This document shows positions 10,054 through 22,000 of a stretch of DNA of 64,000 bases, in pieces. The DNA comes from Limnomonas spitsbergensis (Eukaryota > Chlorophyta > Chlorophyceae > Chlamydomonadales). Location: positions 806,001 through 870,000 of the forward strand of contig JAYJMM010000094.1 of assembly GCA_037349105.1 (NCBI GenBank). The letters are read 5' to 3'. Positions within the stretch are counted from its first letter, which is position 1; each line of letters starts with the position of its first letter. The notes under the pieces are model-generated. The model did no database searches and was not told the origin of the DNA. It saw only the letters and a list, made by a program, of their open reading frames with translations. The position numbers and the translations under genes are program-made.

Positions 10054-13000
10054 TCATTTCTTGCCCCTTGCCTTCCTGGTCGGAAGCACTGGCTTGGCCG
10101 AGGGAGCAGCCACAGGCGGCGCCGAGCTCCTGTCCAGGTTCTCGTCCACCTTTCCAGCACCCTGCAGGAGCAGCCAACAACACCAGGCACTCATCAGTGA
10201 ATTCGCTTTTTGTTTGCCGACGTGTCCGGGCTTCATTTCAGCATGGCTCAGAGGTGTATCGTCATTGACTCATATTAGTAAGTTTGCACTGCTTCTCCTT
10301 TTGGGGGTGAGAGAGATCCTTTCCTTCTACTTTGTGTCCCTCTCTTCTTTTTCCTTCCTCTCTTAGCTGAACATACCCTCTGCCAACAAATTGTTGGGCG
10401 CCCACGCGGCCGAGCCTTTTCAGCAGGGCCCAGAGGTGCAACGTCATCCTCTCATAGTAGTCATAGACTCATATCCTGTTATCGCATAGCACCGTCTGAA
10501 TCCTGTCGTTAACAAGGCTTACCAGCGGGCATTGTCTAGGGGCACAACACTGGTGGCAACCATACCCCAAGTTTGAGGGATCGAACCCGGCACACGATCC
10601 TCTCTCCCCCCCTGTCTAGATCGCCGGATCCATGTTCCTGCCTCCTCACATAGGCGGGTGGCATGGCTGCACCATGGCCCAGGCTGTGCATGGTAGCTTG
10701 ACTTGACCTCAGTCATTCCCTACCAGCCCCACACGCCCGAGCGTTTAGCAGGCCCCAGCGGGTATGCACCATAATAATCTTCACAAAGGCTTTAGCCAAC
10801 TCGGGCGACATGTGGCGAGCCAGAGAAGACACGCCCTGCCCAATGGCCCTACACACCCGCGACGCTGATGCTGACCCCAAAATGCCTTCGGGCAGGACCA
10901 GTGCTCCGCCTCAAATTCAAAACAACATGACAGCTAGCCCTGACTTTCAAAACTAAATCTTATGCACACCCACCCCACCTCTGGCGTCGCAACCATCCAA
11001 CCAGCATCCTCTCAGCCTAGCCATCCCACCTAAGTCTAGCAGCCTTTCCCCACCTGCTACCTCCAAGTCTTGCAGATTGTCCCCACAGGCACCTCAAGCA
11101 CACATCAGCCTTCCCCACAGGCACCTCAGGAGCACGACAGCCTTTCCCATACCGTAGATTTGCTGTGCCTTCCCTCACAATTGTAGTTGATTGGGGTTCA
11201 GGGATCCATGAATATACTAAGTATCCATTGCCGACGCAAGTTTTTTTTCTTTTCAGTCAGACATTAACAGAGCTTTCGTCGATAATTTGCCCTGAGGGCA
11301 GCATTGAAACAAATCGTGTTTTCATACACGAGGGAGGGCTTTTCAAATCTATGATATGCGCCTAAGGAGAACACCAGCCTTCCCCAATAGGGGAGCACCT
11401 CACCTGGCTCCCCTTGACCGTCTCGTTCCCTCGTTCCCCTCAATAGGGGGGCACCTCACCTGGCTCCCCTTGACCGTCTCGTTCTTGCGCTGCGCTGACT
11501 TCATTTTCTTCTTCCTGAACTCGACGCGTTGCCACTTGGGCAGCCAACGCTCAGCGTTGGGCGGTGGCAGCCCGCCCCCCGGCAGCTCAGGGTTGTAGCC
11601 CTTGGGGAGCAGAACCTTGTGCTTCCGCTTCTTCGTCTTCTGCATAAGGGATTGGGGGAGCAGTCAGGGCGCTAAACAACTCCAGAAACATGGCACACAA
11701 GTCGCAACCAAGCAACGGTGAAATTACAGGGTTCAGGGTTACAACCCTTTGGGTGCAGCACCTTACGCTTCCGCTTCTTCGTCTTCTGCACGCGGTTTAG
11801 GAGGACGTTCAGGGTATTGGGCAGTCAGGGTGTTCCACAGTTTTATTAAAAAAAAGTTTAAGACCAATCTTAAATTACCCCCCATTTTTGTGGCTCTCAA
11901 AAAGTCCAATTTAATCGCGGTGAAGGCGAGGCGGAGCTGCGGTGGGGGCAGGGTTGCGGTGGGGCGCCCGGGCCCCCCCGCCATGGGGGTCCGCAGGCCA
12001 CCCCCAGGTGGGGGTGCGGGAGAAAAGCCCCCCCCTGAAATAATCTATGCTGCTACATCACTCGCATGATACACAACCAGACACCGGTGGAATAAAATCA
12101 ACCAGGCAAGAGGTCCCTGAAGCATACTGTGAAGTGTGAAATGGAGCTTGTACCCTCAACCCTTACGCTTGAGCCCCCTTAAAATGAAAATGAGTTCAAG
12201 ATGAATGAGCTTAGGGCCCACCGTTTCCCTCCCTATGTACTGTGCGACATTCCTCAGTACACCTCTTTCTGGCGGCTCAGACCTAGCGCCCACGCCTACC
12301 CCCCTCTGCCCCCCCGCCCCCTGTTACCACCCTTCCGCACCTTGTGCTCCACCTCCATATCTGCGACATCCCCCTTCTTGGACTCTTTCTTCTTGAAGCT
12401 GCCCCCGACTTCCTGGGTCTGGTTCTCCAAGTTGTCCACGTCCACACTACGCACCTGCAACGCAGTTAACCCCCATAATTAGCGCCAACACCAAGAAAAG
12501 GTCAAAGGGGGACAATAACGTGTCTGAGAGAGAGACAGCAAACACTCTATTTGTCGGAAAAGTCAGAAGAAAAACAGCAATCACAACAGACATGCAGAAA
12601 ACCAACAGGCTTTAGGGTCTACCTAAATCTAAACCCAAAACATGCAGGAGGCCAACGGGGTTTAGGGTTTAGGGTCTACCTAAACATGAACCCTAAACCC
12701 TAGGCATGCAGGACTCCACTGCGACGCCCAGATGAAAAGGAGCAGAATTTTCTAAGGTCCTGGGGGCCTTTTGACAAAAAATGGATCAAACCGACCCTCT
12801 ATTTTGTTCCGTTGACTTCCGCTGCCCAGGTATTATTTTTCGGTTGATTTTTTTGATGTTAGGATTTCTTGGGACACTGCAAAATGTTTCCTTGACCGGC
12901 AACCCCTTCAAGCGCGCCGCAACATTTATACGATTCTCGATTTTTCCATGGGATTTTGCAAACTAGGGCTTGAAGTCTTGAACCCTGATACATGACTTGG

Positions 13001-16000
13001 TGATCTCTTCCAACGATCTTACAATTTAACATCTCCACTTTTCGCTGAGCCAACGAGTCCGCAAGATGTGTCGGCTAACGCCTACAAGCGGCCTTGCAGG
13101 CGCGCACCGATACCAGGTTTCAATTTGGTGGATTATATTGGCCTTCGCCATTCTGGCATCGAAAACCTGCCGGCGCCCAGGACCTTGTTTAATCCCCAAA
13201 ACCCATAACTAAACCCTAAACCCAAAACCCCAAAGCAGGCCCACTGCAACCTCAAAATAAGAAGGAACATACTTTTCCCACCTTGACAAATCGATTTTGT
13301 CCATTTGTCAAGGTGGGAAGTCAGTTCCTTTAAGTGTGATGAAAAGTGGGCACGCACGGCCTGTCTCGGGATCAAGTGGAGATGCCCCCATAGCTCTGAA
13401 ACAACTGCCGAAGCTTGAGGTTTTGACAATGCCGCATTGGGAACCTGGCGGTAGCTGTCATGAGTGGCATTGTGGAGATATGTGCACCAGCGATATTTTC
13501 AGCGAGCCTGCAACTTAATTGTACCCCCCCCCCCCTGAGAGATCCGGGAACGCAAGCAACAGTACAGAAATCCAAAGGGTAGAATCCTGGGGCTCCCGAG
13601 TTATTTCCATTTTCTTTCTTTCTTTTTTCGCGTCTCCTTCCACCTCCCCTTGGCTTCCCCCTTCAACAACGAATTCCCCCCCTAAGCTATGAAACTGACA
13701 CATAGGCCTCCTGTGTGCGTGTGGGGGGCTTTTCAAATATTCTCCTATCTTTCTTTTCCTTTCCTCCCTTCTCTTACCTCTCACCTTTGCTCCTCCCCCC
13801 AAGACCACGAATTCCTCAAGGGCTACAGAACTGAAGTGTGAATTTACTATCTATAGGCTGAGGCTACTTTAACTAAAAAAACACTGTCAGAAAGCGATTT
13901 GTAATACCGGTATCATGGCTAGCATAAGGGCCATGTGCTGCAATTTTGAACCCTCTGCCCGGCTGGCACCTGGGGCAAGCCCTGGTCTACCCTGGTGTCC
14001 TCTCCACAACTCACTTGCGCAGCGCTGACGGCGGGCAGCTCCTTCACCATTGCAACTGCCTCCTTCGTGTCCGTGATGGCCACAGCTCGGATAAGGCGTC
14101 CAAGCACCTGCACGGTGGGGCGAGAGGGCAGCCATGCAAAATCTTTTCGCAAGATCATGCAGTAGATTCTGCAAGATTTTGCAAAATCATTGCAAGACTA
14201 GCGTAAATCTTCTCTCACTCTTCTGCTTGGGGCCCCCCTGTTCTTGAGGTACCCCCCTCTGCTTGGGGCTTCACAAGTCAGAGGCAATCCTAGGTGCTAG
14301 GTACTTGAGATCAGCGAATCAAGGTGTGAGTCACATCAGCCACCGTAACCCTGCTTAGATGCCGCACAAGCTTCATTCCTTTTTAGGGTGTACAGAGAGG
14401 AGCTGCGGGATATAGACACATTTCCGGGGACGTGTGTGGCAGGATCGAAAAATGTTGGACACGTGAGAGCCTGAAGTACTACTGACCTTGAAGTGTGGAC
14501 AGCACCAGCAGCCACAGCTTCTGAAATGGCTGTGTACACAAGGTGTAGATCATGAAAGGCTATGATTTTTGGCCCTGACAAAAATAGTGCTGTGTAAGAA
14601 AACCATCAAAAAAATTCCAGCGGGGCGCGCGCGCAATCAGGATAGCGGTAGGCGTAACAAAACCAGACGGAAGTTTTACAAACGCTGTCAGTATAGTACC
14701 GGTACCGGTACATGTGTATCTGTACATATCTGCCAATATTTGTGCTCGGGTTTGGCCCAACCCTGATGTGTGATTTACTCTTTTCCCCACAGGCAGCTGC
14801 TGCTGCCTGTGTCTAGCATTGTCCCTACCCGCCACCCCTGCCCTTGGGTATCACCCCTCGTACTGGGCATATCTTGGTCCATCTCGTCGTGATATATCGG
14901 GTTATCTCATGGCACATGTCGCCATACCTCGACTACTCTGTCATGGTTCAGCAACCCTTAGAGACACAGAAATTAAATACCGTAACATGGCTTCATTTCC
15001 CTAGTTTCCATCGGTTTCAAAGCAAAAGGATGTCCGTTTGTAGGGAGCTTAATCTGTGAACCACCAAGTTTAATGGAGGATCGCGTTGCTTACTCCCAGT
15101 ACATAGAAATAAGAATCAACGCGCAACGGCCTGCCGGGGGTGGGCGTGGCCGGAGGGGGGGCAAATATCGACGGAGGGACGGGTCCGGTGGCTGGGAGCC
15201 TTCGGGCGTGGACGAGGCCGTTGGTTTAGGGACCCATTTCGGTGCTGTTTGTTGGGTTGCTTGAGATTGGGCAATGCGTTGCTTGTGATATGCATGCAAC
15301 CTTGCATATTGTTAGGCTGAATCTACGAGACAAGGCCAACATATACACTTGAAAGGATGAGCCCCAGGGTACATACAGCAAGTAACATAACCACTGAGTG
15401 CCGACTGATCCGGAATATACAATAGACAACGTGATCTGAACCACCCAACATAGCTACCCACCTCAAAAACCCTGTCCTCCTGCCCTGCCACCGTACTAAA
15501 TCGCCCAACATCACCATTCATGCCCTCCCCCGCTCCTCCCATTTGAACCAATCTGAACATGCGGGAGTTCGGTCCCCGCCCCTGCCCCCCCGCCCATTTG
15601 AACCAATCTTAACAAAAGCAGGAATTCAATCTCCTCCACTGCCCTCCCACCCCTCTTCCTTCAGCCCCCTCTCACCTCCGACGAAGCTTCCGACTGCTGC
15701 GCCCCCCCGCCGGCAGCAAGCTTATGCATCTGCCGGTAGTAGCGCACCGCATCGTCGACATTGCCAGACTTTAGCTTGAGCCCCACCAGCCCTTGCAAGC
15801 ACCAAGCCTGGGCAGCAGAGGCGCCGCTAACTGGCTGCCGCCCAGCGCGGCCCCCGGAAGGCTGCTGCTGCTTCTGCCAAAAGGCCAACGCGTCGTCCAA
15901 CATCAATTCAGCTCTGGCATTGTCCCCCAGCTAATGGGCAGCAGGCAAGGACGGGGGCAAGATATGAGCGGCAACCATATATGACTGGCACACTTCAGCT

Positions 16001-19000
16001 TTGATTCAAGGGTGTTTAAACCATGACTCTAAACCCTGTTCAGCTTTGATTCAAGGGTGTTTAAACCATGACTCTAAACCCTGTTCAGCTTTGATTCAAG
16101 GGTGTTTAAACCATGACTCTAAACCCTGTTCAGCTTTGATTCAAGGGTGTTTAAACCATGACTCTAAACCCTGTTCAGCTTTGATTCAAGGGTGTTTAAA
16201 CCATGACTCTAAACCCTGTTCAGCTTTGATTCAAGGGTGTTTAAACCATGACTCTAAACCCTGTTCAGCTTTGATTCAAGGGTTTGTTACCCATTTTTCT
16301 TAACCCTGCCCAGCTTTGATGTAAGGGTTTTGATCCATTATTCTAAACCCTGTTTAGCTTTGATTTTTTTTGTTTTTAATATTACTCTGAACCCTGTTCT
16401 TGAAAAGTGTGGGCCGTGGCGTGGACCTTCAGAGCTGACACATTAATGTGGATAAAGTGGGCCCATAATTGGCACAAGTGGTCACACTAGTCATCTAGTA
16501 CAACATCCACACCGACCTGCTGGTACAGCGATCACACTTATATTCTAGTACAACATTCACACCGACCTGCCACCACACTAATCTTCCAGTACAAACATTC
16601 ACACACCCCTGTTAGCACAGCGCTTACAAAAATCCTCCAGAACACCATTTACACTCATCAGTTGGCACAGCGGTCACACTAGTCATCCAGAACACCATTC
16701 ACACTCATCAGTTGGCACAGCGGTCAGACTAGTCATCCAGAACACCATTCACACTCATCAGTTGGCACAGCGGTCACACTAGTCATCCAGAACACCATTC
16801 ACACTCATCAGTTGGCACAGCGGTCACACTAGTCATCCAGAACACCAGTCACACTCATCAGTTGGCACAGCGGTCACACTAGTCATACAGTACACCATTC
16901 ACACTCATCAGTTGGCACAGCGGTCACACTAGTCATACAGTACACCATTCACACTCATCAGTTGGCACAGCGGTCAGACTAGTCATCCAGAACACCATTC
17001 ACACTCATCAGGTGGCACAGCGGTCACACTAGTCATACAGTACACCATTCACACTCATCAGTTGGCACAGCGGTCACACTAGTCATCCAGAACACCATTC
17101 ACACTCATCAGTTGGCACAGCGGTCACACTAGTCATCCAGAACACCATTCACACTCATCAGGTGGCACAGCGGTCACACTAGTTATCCAGAACACCATTC
17201 ACACTCATCAGTTGGCACAGCGGTCACACTAGTCATCCAGTACACCATTCACACTCATCAGTTGGCACAGCGGTCACACTAGTCATCCAGTACACCATTC
17301 ACACTCATCAGTTGGCACAGCGGTCAGACTAGTCATCCAGTACACCATTCACACTCATCAGTTGGCACAAGCAGTCGACCTAGTACAACATTGACACCGA
17401 CCTGCTAGTACAGCGATCACACTACTCATGCAGTACAACATTCACACTCACCTGTTAGCACAGTGGTGACACTAATCTTCCAGTACAACATTCACACTAG
17501 TCACACTAGTACAACATTCACACTGACCTGCTGGTACAGCGCTAGTCTCGATGCCAGCACCGCCCCCGAATAGGCCACATTGGGCTCCTCCCCAGCGCCA
17601 CCTCGGCCACCTGAGGGAAGCTGGGACAGAAGCTCCAGCGCCTTCGCCGCCCCGCCGCCGCCGCCCTCCAGCGCGAGTTGAGCGCGCATCAGCAAGGTCT
17701 GCGTCACCGAGCAACCGGCGGGTGGGGACGCACAAAACGCCTCCAACGCGGCATCGGCATCCTGAGCCTGGCGAGTGGGACAGAGGCAGTGCAAAACGTG
17801 GTTCGTGGGTACGTATATGGTATATTAGCATATATGCTTATACGTGGTACCTGTATATGCCAGTGCCAATTTACGGTATAGACCAGCCCTATAATGGTGG
17901 GAGGGTGAGCACGAGGAGCTTGCGGCCCTGGGCCAATCAGACCCCAACCCCGGCCCTGAATAGTGGGATTCAGGCCTTAGCAAAAAATAGAGTACCAGTA
18001 CATACATTTTTTTTTTTGAACCATTTATCTTTGATTTATCTTTTATTAAAAAAGAATATATAAACCCGATATAAACCGGTACCAGTATATATTTTGCATA
18101 TTTTGTTGAAGGCCTCAGGGGTCAAGAGCCAGCCGACACAATAAGCAGCCAATTCAACATACCGTGAGGGAGCATGCCGCCATACCTTGTAGACCGGTAC
18201 AGACAAGAGCCAACCACTTCAGGCCTTCAAGGGCCACATGGGTCAAGAGCCAGCCGACACAATAAGCAGCCAATCCAACATACCGTGAGGGAGCATGCCG
18301 CCATGCCTTGTAGACCGGTACAGACAAGAGCTTACCACTTCAGGCCTTCAAGGGCCTCTGGGGTCAAGAGCCAGCCGACACAATAAGCAACCAATCCAAC
18401 ATACCGTGAGGGAGCATGCCGCCATACCTTGTAGACCGGTACAGACAAGAGCCAACCACTTCAGGCCTTCAAGGGCCACATGGGTCAAGAGCCAGCCGGC
18501 ACAATAAGCAGCCAATCCAACATACCGTGAGGGAGCATGCCGCCATGCCTTGTAGACCGGTACAGACAAGAGCTTACCACTTCAGGCCTTCAAGGGCCTC
18601 TGGGGTCAAGAGCCAGCCGACACAATAAGCAGCCAATCCAACATACCGTGAGGGAGCATGCCGCCATACCTTGTAGACCGGTACAGACAAGAGCCAACCA
18701 CTTCAGGCCTTGCTTTGTGAGACTTGCAACCGTCACTCGATCCATCCGGTCCTTGCAAAATGCCGGCCCTTGCCTAAAGCCTGAAACATCCCAACATACC
18801 TCCCTCTGGCAGCTGGCATCTGGCATCTGGCATCTGGAAGCTGCCACTCAATAGGCATCTGGCAGCTTCCACCCTCTGGCAGCTTCCAACCTCTGGCATC
18901 TGGCATCTGGCATCTGGAAGCTGCCACTCAAGAGGCATCTGGCATCTGGCAGCTTCCACCCTCTGGCAGCTGGCAGCTGTAAGCTGTCAGCTGCCACTCG

Positions 19001-22000
19001 ATACCGATCATCCCAGAACACCAGCAGCAGACCATGATTCACACCTAGCCCAAACTCGTATTCACACTCATATTCACACATCACCCACACTCGTATTCAC
19101 ACCTTGCCCTCTGCCGAAAGCAGTGATGCCTTGAGCAGCACCAGCAGCGTGGACTCGCCATACTGCCGCCCCACTGCCGCCACCGTGTCACGCGCCATGT
19201 CGTACCGCCCTGACAAGAGGTACAGCAGCGCCCGGTTCAGGTGTAGTGCCAGCTTCTGGGGTCCCGACAGACGCGCCTCCAGATACGAGCTAAGCCTCAG
19301 CATGGCGGGCTGCGGTGGTAGGAGCAAAGGTAGGAATTGCGTCAAGGTCGATTTGTGTTTGCTTGCATTCACAAATTAAATTTGCTTTCAAGGCATCAGT
19401 GTGAGCCGAGCCTCAGAGCATGGCGGGCTGCTGAGGCAAGACAGACACATCAGAAAAAAAACATTTTTTTTACTATTTTGAAATTAGCGATATAAATTGC
19501 CGTCTTGCATGTGCAAGGCAGGAAAGCATTTGCGCGGCGACCAGGATGCTCTCACTCTGACCTCTCACCCTGACCAAGGCTTGTGTGCCGGCACTTGCTT
19601 CGAGCAGCGGAAGACAAATGCACCACACCAGTGGTAGAGCCTGCTTTCCCCTATATCCCTGGCAACCTAGTAGGCTACCACTTGTTCTAGCATGCTTCAG
19701 CTACAATTTAGCTACATCACGACCTACGGCTGTGGAGGCCCCGTGCAGCATGCCCTACTCCCACAGCTCTTGGCCGTAGGCCGATCAATGCTTGGTTCCA
19801 ATCGGCCCAGTAATGGCCAGCGGCGGCCCCCCATAGGTGTAGCATGCCGTACTCCAACGACCATCAGGCCAATCAATGCTTGGTCCCAATGGGCCCCGTT
19901 ATGGCCGGCTGCTGGCGGCCCCTCATAGGTGCTTTGGCATGCACTGAACTAAACACTTCGTCCTACCCAGAGCTCAGGCCGAACAGGTGGCTAGTTTGAC
20001 CCACTTGATTTGTGTCTTGGATGCGCGCTAGTATTAATTCAAAATCGCCACTGCGCGGAGTGCCAGTCAGGCGCCTAGACAATTAGTATGGGGGTGCGCG
20101 CTATGATTTAAATGATTTAAATGGTTTAAATGATTTAAAAATCATTAATATAACAACTTGGCGACCCAGAGCGCGCGACAATTTGTGAAGTCATCCCTGA
20201 AACCCTACCCAGTGATCAGGCCGAACAGGTGGCTTATTTTACCCATGATTTATATATTATTCATGATTTATATATTATTCATGATTTATATATTATTCAT
20301 GATTTATATATTATTCATGATTTATATATTATTCATGATTCATATATTATTCATGATTTATATATAATTCATGATTTATATATTATTCATGACTTATATA
20401 TTATTCATGATTTATATATTATTCATGATTTATATATTATTCATGATTTATATATTATTCATGATTTATATATTATTCATGATTTATATATTATTCATGA
20501 TTTGTATATTATTCATGATTTATATATTATTCATGATTTATATATTATTCATGATTTATATATTATTCATGATTTATATATTATTCATGATTTATATATT
20601 ATTCATGATTGAACAATTCTTCATGATTACGTGTCTATTTATTGACCCCATCCCTCCCTCCTGTCCCTCACACCTTATCCCGGTCCAGCAGACCCTCCAT
20701 TCGTTTTGCAGCGTTGCCAACATACCTGAGGGCCATCAGGGGAGTGAGATTGAGGAGGGGTATCACAGAAATGGAGGAGTAGGGACAGGGGGCAAGTCCA
20801 AGGCCCTGAAAAAATGAGGTATGAGAAATATCAGGAGTGACATTGGGAGGGGCATAACAGAATTAGAGGAGCAGGGACAAAAGGCAAGTCTAAGGCCCTG
20901 AAAAGATGGGGTATGAGAAATATCAGGAGAGAGAACGAGAACGAGCTTCATGAGAGACAGAGTAGCAAGGTCTCAACACAAACAAAGGGCTTAAAGTATA
21001 GCATGCCAAGTAGGTGTCTCTCACCGGCCCCTCCCATCTTCCCGTACTCACTATTTCTGCGCTGCACCTTGCTGTCAAGCAAGCCAAGGTCTCTACCCGC
21101 CCGTCCATCTTCCTATACTCACTTTTTTTGCGCTGCGGCAGAGTCCACCTTCCCCGACTCCGCGATATTGTTGTTGTGAGCGATGGCGCGCACAACGTCC
21201 TCGCTGATGGCGCTGTTGGCCAGCACCTGCCAAAAGGGGGCAGGGAGGGCTTCGGCAAACTGCTGATAGCTCAAGGCCGACCCAGCAGCACAGGAGCACA
21301 GGGGCACAGGGGCACAGGAGCACAGGGCACAAGAGCACAGGAGCATAGGGCTTTGCCAGGGAGGGGGCAAAGCGGCTGGGTTACCTGCTTTATTAGGAGG
21401 GAGGCATGCACCTTGGGCGTTCAGCTTAAGGAGGAGGCAAAGCGGCTGAGAATGCACCTTCGCTTAGGGGGGGGGGGGCAAAGCGGCTTGGGCGTTCAGC
21501 TTCGCTTAAAGAGGAGACAAAGCAGCATGGGTACGGCTCAGGTACTTTGTCAGGAGATGCAATCGTTGCAGCCCCTCAACTAGCCCCCCACTCCACATGC
21601 GCACCTCTCCTGTCACGTGACGCAAGCGGTGGAGCCCCTTTACCAGTCTTTCACTCTACATGCACACCTCTTCTGTCATGTGGAGCCCCTCAACTAGCCC
21701 CCCACTCCACATGCGCACCTCTCCTGTCACGTGACGCAAGCGGTGGAGCCCCTTTACCAGTCTTTCACTCTACATGCACACCTCTTCTATCATGTGGAGC
21801 CCCTCAACTAGCCCCCCACTCCACATGCGCACCTCTCCTGTCACGTGACGCAAGCGGTGGAGCCCCTTTACCAGTCTTTCACTCTACATGCACACATCTT
21901 CTGTCATGTGGAGCCCCTCAACTAGCCCCCCACTCCACATGCGCACCTCTCCTGTCACGTGACGCAAGCGGTGGAGCCCCTTTACCAGTCTTTCACTCCA

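Noticed and set aside
9531..10446. A 0.9-kb transposon bounded by inverted family A ends
   Set aside because: The interval contains the genuine last exon of SRP72, and a third A head lies inside it. Independent insertions are more likely.
10555..10640. Possible tRNA or tRNA-derived SINE (GGTTCGATCCC on the minus strand resembles a B box)
   Set aside because: No matching A box at the right spacing and no cloverleaf can be folded.
20158..20817. Repetitive His-Asp-Leu-Tyr-Ile proteins
   Set aside because: Translation of an 18-bp AT-rich minisatellite inside an SRP72 intron.
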